A DNA stretch of 64,000 bases from a virus. The stretch is taken from the IMG/VR virus record IMGVR_UViG_3300036791_001578, positions 1 through 64,000 of that record; one strand, given 5' to 3'. Shown here one piece after another: positions 1 through 7,119 of the stretch. The notes below the pieces were generated by a model that saw nothing but the letters and a program-made list of their open reading frames with translations, did no database searches and was not told where the DNA came from. Numbering within the stretch: the first letter of the stretch is position 1; every line of letters starts with the position of its first letter. The position numbers were made by a program, and so were the translations under genes.

Positions 1-246
1 GGTCCATTGCCGGATTCGCACGGCATTTTCGCGGGCCAAGGTCTCAGTCACCTTGTCGATGAATACTTGATTGAACGCTTTGTGCTGTTCCTCGGTAGTT
101 CCTTGCTTAGTCGACTCGACATAGGCGTCAGTCAGCGTCTTATCGACTCTGCGCAGATTGTATTCGGTGATGGCTTCGGTGATTTGCTGGCTGATTTGCT
201 GGTAGCGCTTTTCACGGCGCAGGTGGCGCAGGATCTCGTAAATCAT
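1..246 (-). CDS. Unknown phage protein, cut by the left window edge
   Basis: An open frame of 82 codons runs leftward from an ATG at 246 to base 1 without a stop, so the C-terminus lies outside the window. The visible part begins MIYEILRHLRREKRYQQIS and is rich in charged and helix-forming residues, suggesting an alpha-helical protein. Its start lies just 21 bases below the stop of the preceding leftward gene (268-522), which fits an operon. The rightward ORF on the opposite strand here is its shadow. Function not recognised. Confidence 0.65.
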   Translation of the reverse strand, partial: MIYEILRHLRREKRYQQISQQITEAITEYNLRRVDKTLTDAYVESTKQGTTEEQHKAFNQVFIDKVTETLARENAVRIRQWT

Positions 247-267
247 GAACCACAAGAGCCACAAGAC

Positions 268-522
268 TCAGGCTTGTCGATCCGGCTTTTTGCCATAGAC
301 GCCCATTTTCCACACTCGCCAGCGTGGGACTCGGCTGTTGGCATCTTTCATGATGCGGATCTTAACGCCGATGTTTCGGGCGAGCTGATATAATGTGCCA
401 CGCCGCTTTGGCGAAGTGAAGGAATCGCCCACCTGCATTTTTAACAGCGCGATAACTTCGTCGCAGGGCGGACGTCCGCGGGTCTCGCTCGGGGCGATGT
501 CGTGTTGAATTGTAATTGGCAT
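268..522 (-). CDS. Small phage protein, possibly DNA-binding
   Basis: An 84-residue frame from ATG 522 (MPITIQHDIAPSETRGRPP). The middle and C-terminus contain a phage-like pattern, MQVGDSFTSPKRRGTLYQL followed by GVKIRIMKDANSR and RVWKMG. I associate this with small phage proteins of unknown function that carry an F-x-x-R ... G-x-K ... R-V-W-x motif. An upstream in-frame ATG at 573 would add residues that do not look natural. It sits just upstream of the edge-truncated gene. Function unknown. Confidence 0.55.
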   Translation of the reverse strand: MPITIQHDIAPSETRGRPPCDEVIALLKMQVGDSFTSPKRRGTLYQLARNIGVKIRIMKDANSRVPRWRVWKMGVYGKKPDRQA

Positions 523-643
523 AGATGTTTCGATAAAAGGTATCCAAAGCCCAAGGATCGATGATCCGACCACAGCGGCGACCGATTCGGAAATCGATGC
601 CGCTCTGGTAAATATTGCGCTCGGACGAGGTTAAAGTTTGCAT
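362..643 (-). CDS. Possible small protein overlapping the next gene
   Basis: A frame starting MQTLTSSERNIYQSGIDF has a plausible N-terminal 50 residues, but its last half overlaps the better-supported gene at 268-522 by about 160 bases and becomes arginine-rich there. There is no clear Shine-Dalgarno sequence. It may be a short gene, a gene broken by a frameshift near 520, or no gene. Confidence 0.3.
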   Translation of the reverse strand: MQTLTSSERNIYQSGIDFRIGRRCGRIIDPWALDTFYRNIYANYNSTRHRPERDPRTSALRRSYRAVKNAGGRFLHFAKAAWHIISARPKHRR

Positions 644-670
644 AGGTTGCTACTTTACGCAATTATAAGA

Positions 671-687
671 TACAACATTATGTTGTA
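671..687. promoter_or_regulatory. Operator-like palindrome in divergent intergenic region
   Basis: TACAACAT-T-ATGTTGTA is a perfect inverted repeat with 8-bp arms and a single central base. It ends five bases before the ATG at 693 and lies between leftward genes and the rightward operon starting there. The position suits a repressor or activator site controlling one or both directions. No known regulator is matched. Confidence 0.45.
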
Positions 688-692
688 AAACC

Positions 693-977
693 ATGATGAT
701 TTATGATCCGAACTCAGACCTAAAAGAGCTCAAGGTCTGGTATGCGATTGAAAATGGTCAGCTTTTTTTACCCGCTATTGTGATCGAACAGCAAGAAAAC
801 ATTATAACTTTGCTTTGCATCACTCGAAACTGGCTTCCGCGGCTTGACTTGACCCATCCTGACGATCAACAACGTCTCTATCTACGCTGGCAAACCTATC
901 CTGAAGACAAACGCTATGGACGACGAATTTCGCGAACTCACCCTCGAAGAAGCCAACAAAATAAGGGCTTCATTTGA
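693..977 (+). CDS. Unknown 94-residue phage protein
   Basis: First gene of a rightward operon. The product begins MMIYDPNSDLKELKVWYAI and alternates hydrophobic strands and charged turns; no domain was recognised. It overlaps the next gene by 62 bases, so its arginine-rich last 20 residues are read from the same DNA as the neighbour's N-terminus. An alternative is that the gene is real but ends in a poorly conserved tail. Confidence 0.5.
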   Translation: MMIYDPNSDLKELKVWYAIENGQLFLPAIVIEQQENIITLLCITRNWLPRLDLTHPDDQQRLYLRWQTYPEDKRYGRRISRTHPRRSQQNKGFI

Positions 978-1515
978 CGCTGGGACCGGTGAAAATATTG
1001 CACCGGTCGAACCGGTCGATCCCTTGAGACTCGGGCGCCGCATCTGGCAGCTGGCCTTGAGCGGCAATAACCGCGACCAGATTGCTGAGCGGACCAAGAT
1101 CAGTACCGAGCTCTTGGACGAAACCTTGAACGCTTACCGGCTCCGGCTTGGCCTTTCGGTCGACCATTACCGACAGCTGGACAACGAGAGGGTCGAAAAG
1201 CTAGTGACCTATTGGTTACCGGTGGCGACCGCCGGACCGATAAAAGTTCTGAAAGCCACCAAGGAGGGTGACCCGATCATTGAAGAAGATTTCGACCGGC
1301 CATTAAAAGCCTCCCAATTGGTCCTGGGCGCGATGGAGCGCCGGATTAAGATCTTGGCAGCGACCCATGAGCTGGGTGCCGGCTCCGGCTTCCCTGGAGG
1401 CCAGAACGAGGGCGCTAAGGCCTATACCGAGCGTAACATCGTAATCTGGCTGCGCGAGGTCATGCCCAGTATCGAGCGCATTACTCGAGAGCTAGAAGCC
1501 GAACCTCAACCTTAG
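916..1515 (+). CDS. Helical protein, possible small terminase or DNA-binding protein
   Basis: A 199-residue acidic/helical product. Residues about 40-85 (GRRIWQLALSGNNRDQIAER, then a T-K-I-S-T-E segment) read like a helix-turn-helix of the type that starts many small terminase subunits. The C-terminal half is long-helical and ends in a Q-P tail. Against a terminase role, the large subunit is on the other strand 22 kb away. The HTH-like segment is visible; the TerS idea is inference. Confidence 0.55.
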   Translation: MDDEFRELTLEEANKIRASFDAGTGENIAPVEPVDPLRLGRRIWQLALSGNNRDQIAERTKISTELLDETLNAYRLRLGLSVDHYRQLDNERVEKLVTYWLPVATAGPIKVLKATKEGDPIIEEDFDRPLKASQLVLGAMERRIKILAATHELGAGSGFPGGQNEGAKAYTERNIVIWLREVMPSIERITRELEAEPQP

Positions 1516-1518
1516 GCC

Positions 1519-1833
1519 ATGGCGCTGGTCACTCTGTGGATGCGGACGCGAGACGGCTGGATCTCCAAGTTGGTTGATCTAGCTAAGCACCCACCCTACG
1601 AACAAGAAATCGAGCAAGAAATCGAGCGAATCCGTCGGTGGAAAGAGTGGGAAACTCAAAACGCAAAACCAGCGGAGCTAGACATGGAGCTGCTAATGAT
1701 GCGGATAAAAGATCAGGAGGAAAAACGGACCGGTCTATGTCGCTTCGCTATTTACCTCCAGAATGACCACGACTACATCGAAGCCATGTTTGCACTTTAT
1801 CGCCGAGGTGGCTCCCGACAGCTAGAATTATGA
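1519..1833 (+). CDS. Unknown charged 104-residue protein
   Basis: Starts at ATG 1519, three bases after the previous stop, and its stop overlaps the next ATG. It contains an imperfect EIEQEIERI repeat around residues 28-38 and is predicted helical. No known domain seen. Its place in a tight operon of overlapping genes supports it being real. Confidence 0.6.
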   Translation: MALVTLWMRTRDGWISKLVDLAKHPPYEQEIEQEIERIRRWKEWETQNAKPAELDMELLMMRIKDQEEKRTGLCRFAIYLQNDHDYIEAMFALYRRGGSRQLEL

Positions 1834-2054
1834 ACGACCAACAAGCCCGAGATCTGCTAAGAAAAGAACTCTGCCGAGGCTGGGAATTGGAAACAGGTAG
1901 CCCTCCACAACAGCCGCCGCCCGACGAGGCGATTAATCAGGTATTGGCAACTTTTCGCGAGTGGAAAATTCCCGAAGAACTTTACGCTGAAACAGCACAC
2001 GAACTGGTTCATCATACGCGGATCCACGTCAGAGGAACAACAGGGCCCAATTAA
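1830..2054 (+). CDS. Unknown 74-residue protein
   Basis: Begins MNDQQARDLLRKELCRGWEL at an ATG overlapping the previous stop (ATGA); its TAA overlaps the next ATG (TAATG). Mostly helical and acidic. The four-base overlaps at both ends indicate translational coupling. Function unknown. Confidence 0.6.
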   Translation: MNDQQARDLLRKELCRGWELETGSPPQQPPPDEAINQVLATFREWKIPEELYAETAHELVHHTRIHVRGTTGPN

Positions 2055-2209
2055 TGAGCTCAAAGACGCCGACCCAAAAAAAGAAAATCAAGCCGAACAT
2101 GGGGCTGAGCCTGGCCGAAGAAAAGAAGAAGCTGAACGCAGCAATGGACCGGCTGGGCGTAAAGCGCGGGGGGCATCGCGGGATGCATCACGGACCACCG
2201 AAGAAATGA
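2054..2209 (+). CDS. Very basic 51-residue protein
   Basis: A short frame from ATG 2054 to TGA 2209 that fills the gap exactly between two coupled genes, sharing one base with the stop before it and four bases with the ATG after it. The product starts MSSKTPTQKKKIKPNMG and ends RGGHRGMHHGPPKK. It is lysine/arginine/histidine-rich, as expected for a nucleic-acid-binding or structural basic peptide. The coupling is the main support for the gene. Confidence 0.6.
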   Translation: MSSKTPTQKKKIKPNMGLSLAEEKKKLNAAMDRLGVKRGGHRGMHHGPPKK

Positions 2210-2439
2210 GCGAGCCGAAGTATTTAATTTGGTCGGAAGAGCATGGCGCGTGGTGGCGACCAGGGAGTGCCGGTTACACCCATTTCATGACTGAGGCAGG
2301 TCGCTACATCAAGGCCCATGCTGAGCTAATCGTAGCCGACGCGAACTATGTGATTCACCCTAGCAGCGGCTTTTTACCTGACCGCAAATTCAATGAAATT
2401 GCGATACCAGATCCGCTCTATAAAAAGAATAGTCCCTGA
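2206..2439 (+). CDS. Small protein of the LIWSEEH...GYT...IPDP family (copy 1)
   Basis: A 77-residue product coupled to the previous gene by ATGA. It contains LIWSEEHGAWWRPGSAGYT (residues 7-25), an AGRY motif, an A-N-Y segment and a closing IPDP. The same set of motifs occurs in the leftward gene at 36781-37137, so the two are paralogues within this genome. I know this signature from small phage proteins of unknown function. Confidence 0.7.
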   Translation: MSEPKYLIWSEEHGAWWRPGSAGYTHFMTEAGRYIKAHAELIVADANYVIHPSSGFLPDRKFNEIAIPDPLYKKNSP

Positions 2440-2701
2440 CGACCCAGAGCATCCTGAGCTTGGCTACCACGGTGAAGACGACCCGACGCACCTCGATGCC
2501 GAGATCACAAAGGATGATGCGCTCCAATACCTAGACCTGTGCAAGTTATCCTACGTAAAAGCAATCAACACGCTCTCCCCCATCACTCCAACTATTCGCG
2601 AGGAAATGCGCTTTTGGACAAAGTACCTCGCAAAGCACTGGCTCGAGCCAGAGGCCGAGAATCTATGCCAAAAACAGGACCAAGCCGGCACCCAAAAGTA
2701 G
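2393..2701 (+). CDS. Unknown 102-residue protein
   Basis: The frame begins inside the end of the previous gene (47-base overlap); a shorter non-ATG start near 2433 is possible. The body (DDPEHPELGYHGEDDPTHLD and following) is acidic, then amphipathic helices end in a QKQDQAGTQK tail. No domain recognised. It overlaps the KTSC gene downstream. Confidence 0.5.
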   Translation: MKLRYQIRSIKRIVPDDPEHPELGYHGEDDPTHLDAEITKDDALQYLDLCKLSYVKAINTLSPITPTIREEMRFWTKYLAKHWLEPEAENLCQKQDQAGTQK

Positions 2702-2910
2702 ACCTAATGCCGGTCAAATCATCGAACATCGAATCAATCGGTTATCATCACGAAACTTCCACGCTGCATGTGCATTTTAAAAACGGTGGCCACTTCCTTT
2801 ATCACAACGTAAGCCCAGCGGTTTACCAGGGACTGCTCAAATCAGACAGCAAGGGCAAATACCTGCACCAAAATATCAAGCGTAACTACCGTCACACCAA
2901 AGTTGATTAA
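2665..2910 (+). CDS. KTSC-domain protein
   Basis: Residues from MPVKSSNIESIGY onward match the KTSC family: a V-x-S-S-N-I start, a strand pair ending in F-K-N-G-G, Y-x-N-V, then a K-S-D-S-K-G-K-Y-L element close to the K-S-x-G-x-Y-F core. KTSC domains are common in phage and bacterial small proteins and are sometimes fused to lysyl-tRNA synthetases; their role is not established. The start is ATG 2665 (preceded by GAGG) or ATG 2707 at the domain edge. Confidence 0.8.
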   Translation: MPKTGPSRHPKVDLMPVKSSNIESIGYHHETSTLHVHFKNGGHFLYHNVSPAVYQGLLKSDSKGKYLHQNIKRNYRHTKVD

Positions 2911-3119
2911 TGCTTTCTGATGAAAAACTCGAAGCATTAGCGGAGCGATTGCGCGGCCTGCTTAATCTCGAATTACCCGGCGATGATTACGCATACGCTC
3001 TGATTTTCGTTGAGCGCGACCGCTTTCAAAAGCACAGCGAACTGACTCCAGTTATAGTTGGCAATTGCAATGAAAAAACCGTAGGCAACATCATTAAGCT
3101 GACCGCCAGGTCCCTATAA
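2910..3119 (+). CDS. Unknown 69-residue protein
   Basis: Starts at an ATG overlapping the KTSC stop (TAATG). Product MLSDEKLEALAERLRGLLN... is helical, followed by a short strand region with VIVGN. It is the last gene of the rightward operon and its end overlaps the convergent leftward gene by six bases. Confidence 0.6.
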   Translation: MLSDEKLEALAERLRGLLNLELPGDDYAYALIFVERDRFQKHSELTPVIVGNCNEKTVGNIIKLTARSL

Positions 3120-3428
3120 AGTAAAAGGTTGCTCCTGTGGCCCGACTGGCAGTACATGATAGTAACTGGCCCGTCGGTCAATAACCTCATAGTTGAGCAA
3201 GCCCCGCTGGCGCAAGTCCCTTAAAATCCGATCTGGGCTTGCTGGGGCAACCTTCAAGCGCTCGACCACAAAATCGCGCAGATCCTGGGCGTGAAAGTAT
3301 CTGCCTTCTTCGCAAAATTCTATTACGACCCAGCCGATCCTACTGCGCACTCGCTCCAAGTGCTCGCCCTGCGAATCGCCCCAAGCGAAAAGATCGAAGT
3401 CGCCGTCAGGACTTTTCCCTTTGCTCAT
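3114..3428 (-). CDS. Winged-helix-like small protein
   Basis: A 104-residue product. Residues about 45-95 (FHAQDLRDFVVERLKVAPAS, then PDRILRDLRQRGLLNYEVID) have the helix, helix, wing layout of winged HTH domains used to read an A-P-A-S-P-D-R-I-L-R-D-L recognition helix. I know similar domains in phage proteins near restriction or regulatory genes. The DNA-binding role is inferred. It overlaps its upstream neighbour by 23 bases. Confidence 0.65.
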   Translation of the reverse strand: MSKGKSPDGDFDLFAWGDSQGEHLERVRSRIGWVVIEFCEEGRYFHAQDLRDFVVERLKVAPASPDRILRDLRQRGLLNYEVIDRRASYYHVLPVGPQEQPFTL

Positions 3429-3717
3429 ACACGGGCTTCCACTTAGGCAGTAGTCCTTCTAGTTCATCTCGATCTTGGGGCCACAAATAAGCGACGACCC
3501 ACCACTCTTTGCCTTCCCGGTATTCGGCCATCAGAGTGATCATCCCGCCGGTTGGCGTTTCAACAGTACTGCCAACAGAAAAGCGGTGGAAGTTTGGAAG
3601 CGTGCCGAAGTTCTTGATGAAGTTGAGCTCCAAGAGCCGCTCGAGGTCGGGGATGTCGCCCTCTTCGTTTTCATAGCCCTCAAAAAACACTGGTCGGTGT
3701 TGGCGGTAGTGAATCAT
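3406..3717 (-). CDS. Unknown 103-residue beta-rich protein
   Basis: Starts MIHYRQHRPVFFEGYENEEG. It contains SVGSTVETPTGGMITLMAEY and a WWVVAYLWP strand, suggesting a small beta-barrel. A GAGGA ribosome site precedes it within the end of the coiled-coil gene upstream. Function unknown. Confidence 0.6.
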   Translation of the reverse strand: MIHYRQHRPVFFEGYENEEGDIPDLERLLELNFIKNFGTLPNFHRFSVGSTVETPTGGMITLMAEYREGKEWWVVAYLWPQDRDELEGLLPKWKPVYEQREKS

Positions 3718-3733
3718 CCGGCAGTTAGATCCT

Positions 3734-3898
3734 CTAAGATTTGTCCTCCAAAATTTGGATGCGCTCGGCTTGAACTTTGGAAATGTCCCGAAGCACAGAC
3801 AAGGCTTGGTCAGCTAGGGCTGCTTTCTTTTCGAGCTTTTCAACTCTCTCTAAGAGCAATGCTAGCTGTCGCTCTTTCTCGTAGGGTTGCGGCGGCAT
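3734..3898 (-). CDS. 54-residue coiled-coil protein
   Basis: ATG at 3898, TAG at 3734. The product MPPQPYEKERQLALLLERVE... continues as one heptad-patterned helix to ILEDKS. It lies 16 bases upstream of the next leftward gene and is the promoter-proximal gene of this short leftward set. A coiled-coil accessory or chaperone-like role is possible but not shown. Confidence 0.55.
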   Translation of the reverse strand: MPPQPYEKERQLALLLERVEKLEKKAALADQALSVLRDISKVQAERIQILEDKS

Positions 3899-4679
3899 AG
3901 GGTTTAGGCTTGCGGTTTATAGCCAGTAAAGGGGCCAATTTAATAAAATCTTTACAATTGTCTAGCAATGCAAGCTTGCAAGCAGCGTTACTGTGGAATA
4001 ACCTCGCGGCGGTGGAATAATTTCCTGTAGGGCGGACAGGAGGTGATTTATACGAGAAAGAATTGGCAGAAGCCTAAGCGAAGGAAAAGAGTCTGTGCGG
4101 AAGAAGCACCGGTTTTCCAAAAATTGCGGCGCAAATTCCGTCACGCCACTTTTCCTAAATTTGTCCAGATGGACCTTTTTGAAATTGTCGCTGCCGAGAG
4201 ACAGCGTTGAATGCGATGCCGCAATCTCAAGCTGCTGCGGCCCGCTGACCATAATATCTGTGACTCGCAATCCAGATCCAGGGTCGCAGCAGCTTCTCTC
4301 AAAAGACTGTTCTGACTGGCACCGTCTCTGAACTACCGCTTGCTCATAACCGGCGCACATACTGGGCAGGGGCGGTGCCACTTCGAGCAGTCTTTTAACA
4401 CGAATGGGGATAGCTGTCAGCTACATCGGTAGCCATACATTGAACTCCTAGAAGGATAGACAACGAAACGAACGAATCCGATGGCCGGTGGGATCCCGGC
4501 TCCCTGTTCACCTAAATATGGTGGAGGCGCTCCCAGGTTGCCGCTGGGGAAAACCCGCTCCTATAAAATGGACCGACGGACATTAGCCAAGGTCGCGAAT
4601 TAACGCCGGAGGTTGCGCTTAAGAACGGGGCGCTCGGTACACGCCCACTCCACCACCCTTTCGTCGTTCGGATTCGTCT
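3899..4679. other. Region without a convincing gene
   Basis: About 780 bases hold only low-quality frames on both strands (for example leftward 3962-4381 and rightward 4095-4331) with serine/cysteine/arginine-rich translations. It includes a 12-bp palindrome, TGCAAGCTTGCA, at 3969-3980 and a CCCAG / CTGGG hairpin near 4530-4552. It follows (leftward) the glycosyltransferase gene and precedes the 3898 start, so it may hold a terminator, a promoter or a structured RNA. No tRNA could be folded from it by eye. Confidence 0.45.
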
Positions 4680-5513
4680 TTAAGCCACCTCTTGAGCTCG
4701 GCGTCCTTGTAGTTTGATTGGCGGCTGTGAATCTTCCGGCATCCAGATGCCTTCGCCGATGTGGCCGGCGCGGATCTCGGTATCAAGCACCGGCTTGATT
4801 CCGGCAGCACGAGCGCGATCGCAAAAGACCACGTCCTCACCCTTGTTACCCTGTTGTTCGAAAAACGGATAAAAGGCGGTCGGGAACGGTGGCGTCCAGG
4901 GAAAGTGCTTCATAATGCTTTCGAAGACCGTCCGGTGGACCAACATCAATCCGGCGGCAACCCATTCGACTGGCTGCAAGCCTCCGGCGGCTTTGCCTTC
5001 CCGCAAGCTTTGGGCGATGCGGGTATCGTTAGGATTGCGCGGTGCTAGGTCGGGCTGGATCGTTAATGGAGTACCTTTGCAGCGGCCAGCATAACAGCCA
5101 CCAACCAGAGGATACTTGTGAGAAAGCAGCCGGGTAATTGTATTGTGCTGCGCAAAATTCTGGCCCTTGGTGGCGCGGGAATAGGTGAGGAAAGTTCCAG
5201 CATCGCCATATGGTATAAACACGTCGGAATCGAGCCACAAGCTCCATTCTGTCTTGCTGCGCAGGAAACGACTGGCGAGTTCGTTTCGAGCGTTTGAGAG
5301 CAACGTATTCCCAACCAGTTCAAACCCAACGTCGAGGTGCTTTGCATAGTAGAGCAAGCTAGCAACGACCGGGCCGCGAATTCCACCAAGGTATGGCATC
5401 AATATCGTCACAGGATATTGGGCCTTGCGGTAGGTCATGGAGAAAGTGGAACGCTCGAGATCGGTGAAACTCTCGGCGTCTGGCGTCAAGGGATGGGCGA
5501 TGGCAGTGCTCAT
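4680..5513 (-). CDS. Glycosyltransferase, GT-A fold (family 2-like)
   Basis: A 277-residue product with the GT-A layout: VTILMPYLGG near residue 35, the nucleotide-sugar region NARNELASRFL near residue 75, then WLDSDVF (about residues 92-98), which supplies the metal-binding D-x-D. The later VEWVAAGLMLVHRTVF and GEDVVFCDRARAAG segments match the acceptor side of phage family-2-like enzymes. Such phage enzymes glycosylate modified DNA bases, host lipopolysaccharide or virion proteins; which applies here is unknown. It overlaps the scaffold-like gene by four bases (ATGA), so it belongs to the portal operon. Confidence 0.75.
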   Translation of the reverse strand: MSTAIAHPLTPDAESFTDLERSTFSMTYRKAQYPVTILMPYLGGIRGPVVASLLYYAKHLDVGFELVGNTLLSNARNELASRFLRSKTEWSLWLDSDVFIPYGDAGTFLTYSRATKGQNFAQHNTITRLLSHKYPLVGGCYAGRCKGTPLTIQPDLAPRNPNDTRIAQSLREGKAAGGLQPVEWVAAGLMLVHRTVFESIMKHFPWTPPFPTAFYPFFEQQGNKGEDVVFCDRARAAGIKPVLDTEIRAGHIGEGIWMPEDSQPPIKLQGRRAQEVA

Positions 5514-6856
5514 GTTGTTCCGAAGTGCTCTCGCACGGCGTCCTCAGCACTCTGCCCTAGGCGCTTTCTTGGGGCCATGCCTGCGGCGATGGTCGAGGAG
5601 CCGGTGCTGTTGTTAACCCGGCTGCGGGCGGAGCTGATCTTGTTTAATTCGTCCTGGGCGGCTTTGAGTTCGGCCTGGAGTTTGGTCATTTTGGTGTTCG
5701 CGGCTTCTAAATCGCGTCGGTAGCGTTCTGCCATGACCGCCTGGACGGCAACTCGAGTCATCCCCCGCGGCCCTTGGGTCGCGGCGTCGGTAATCGCCCG
5801 CTGGAACACCGTCTCGTACTCTTTGTAGACGTTGTTATGGGCCTCAAAAGCTGCGCGTTCCTGCGCCGTCTTAGCCATGGCCAGATCTTTGGGCGCCGCC
5901 CAGTCCCCCATGGTCGGAATCAATTTCTTGGCTTCGTCTTCGGCTTCGACGCTGAAATTCTGCCAATAATCAGCGGCTTGCTGCTGGCGGAATTTATTAT
6001 AAGCGTTGGGTTCTGCCTCCATTTGGGAGCGGAACTCGTTGCGCTTCTCTTGCGCCTCGAGTAACGAGCCAATCTTACGAATCAACCGTTCCCGGTGCAG
6101 CGGATCCTGGCATTGGCTGATGACGCCCTCGTTCCAATAGGCTCGGTCCAACCGGTCTGGGCCGGCACCGCGAATCTCTTTTTCCCATTCTGCGGCAGCG
6201 GCTGGATCTCCCGCTAGCCCCTTGACGTCTTTGATGATGTCGTCAAAGAGGGTATGCACCGGCTGCTCGTATTGGACTTGGTAACCGCTGTCATCAAAAA
6301 CTTGGTGCTTGGAGTGGAAGGAACGCAGATCGTCCAGCTCTTTCTGCACCGTGGGATCGCTTACCGGGCGCACCGCGCCGCGATGAGTGAGTAGCTCTTT
6401 TTCCTGTGCTTCGACCCGTTCTCTCAGCTCTTTGGCGGCTTTCTTCTCAGTTTTGAGCATGCCTCGGACCCGGCGGAAAGCGGCCATAGTCTCGGGGCGC
6501 GAGTCCTGATGCAGCCTGATTTGATCAAGTTCGTCGTCCGACTCATCATCGGGATGTGTCGTCGGCTCAGCTGGTGGCGCTTTAGGTTCAGGTTTTAGCT
6601 CCGGTGAGGGCTCAGTTTCCTTAGCTGGTGGCGGTTCTTCCTTTGGGGGAGCCGCAGATTCCTTAGCTCCTGGCAGCTCGGGGGATTGAGGCTCTGGTTT
6701 CTTTTCGGGCTCCGGCGCTACTTCATGCAACGGCCCGAATTCCTTATCGAAGGCTCGCTCCAAATCCAGCGCTTGCTCCGCTGTGGTGATTGTCATTTTT
6801 GGATCGACGATTTTAGGGATCGATCCAACCTGGGCGGTAGAATTGTTAGCAGCCAT
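5510..6856 (-). CDS. Probable scaffolding protein
   Basis: A 448-residue highly charged product encoded just after the portal gene. The N-terminal 120 residues are rich in proline and glutamate (PEPEKKPEPQ, PPKEEPPPAKE), the middle is long alpha-helix with coiled-coil stretches (EKKAAKELRERVEAQEKELL), and the C-terminus has another coiled coil before a basic tail ending EHFGTT. An acidic, helical protein with a basic C-terminal tail beside the portal fits podovirus scaffolding proteins. No enzymatic motif seen. Confidence 0.6.
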   Translation of the reverse strand: MAANNSTAQVGSIPKIVDPKMTITTAEQALDLERAFDKEFGPLHEVAPEPEKKPEPQSPELPGAKESAAPPKEEPPPAKETEPSPELKPEPKAPPAEPTTHPDDESDDELDQIRLHQDSRPETMAAFRRVRGMLKTEKKAAKELRERVEAQEKELLTHRGAVRPVSDPTVQKELDDLRSFHSKHQVFDDSGYQVQYEQPVHTLFDDIIKDVKGLAGDPAAAAEWEKEIRGAGPDRLDRAYWNEGVISQCQDPLHRERLIRKIGSLLEAQEKRNEFRSQMEAEPNAYNKFRQQQAADYWQNFSVEAEDEAKKLIPTMGDWAAPKDLAMAKTAQERAAFEAHNNVYKEYETVFQRAITDAATQGPRGMTRVAVQAVMAERYRRDLEAANTKMTKLQAELKAAQDELNKISSARSRVNNSTGSSTIAAGMAPRKRLGQSAEDAVREHFGTT

Positions 6857-6861
6857 AACCT

Positions 6862-7119
6862 TTAGTCAGTTACTGTGTCGACGAACTCCCTGGTTGGAGC
6901 CGATTGGAGGTCGAGCTTGCGCATCCGGTCGATTTCGTTAATCGCAAGCTGAAAGCCCTTGGCTATGGCACCGGCCATCGCCATTTTGGTTAGATCATCA
7001 GCCTCTTCGGGAAAGTCCGGTCGTTGCTGCTCGAGATAATGCAGAAACTTTTGTCCGATACTCTTTACCAACCATTCGTTGAGTGCGACCCGATCATCGT
7101 TCGTCCAAACTATTTTCAT
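6862..7119 (-). CDS. Unknown 85-residue protein of the portal operon
   Basis: Starts MKIVWTNDDRVALNEWLVKS, overlaps the portal stop by four bases and lies five bases upstream of the scaffold-like gene. Helical and acidic. Small genes between portal and scaffold are common in podovirus-like phages; function unknown. Confidence 0.65.
   Translation of the reverse strand: MKIVWTNDDRVALNEWLVKSIGQKFLHYLEQQRPDFPEEADDLTKMAMAGAIAKGFQLAINEIDRMRKLDLQSAPTREFVDTVTD

Noticed and set aside
7-393. 128-residue rightward ORF at the left edge
   Set aside because: It lies opposite the better-supported leftward genes at 1-246 and 268-522; its translation has the leucine/valine-rich look of a reverse reading.
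3962-4381. 139-residue leftward ORF
   Set aside because: No ribosome site, cysteine/serine-rich composition without domain pattern, and no coupling to neighbours.
4501-4570. tRNA-like stretch (a CCA-like GCGCCTCCACCA on the leftward strand, and stems)
   Set aside because: No matching acceptor strand, no D-arm and no T-loop consensus (no GTTCGA-type sequence) could be placed around it.
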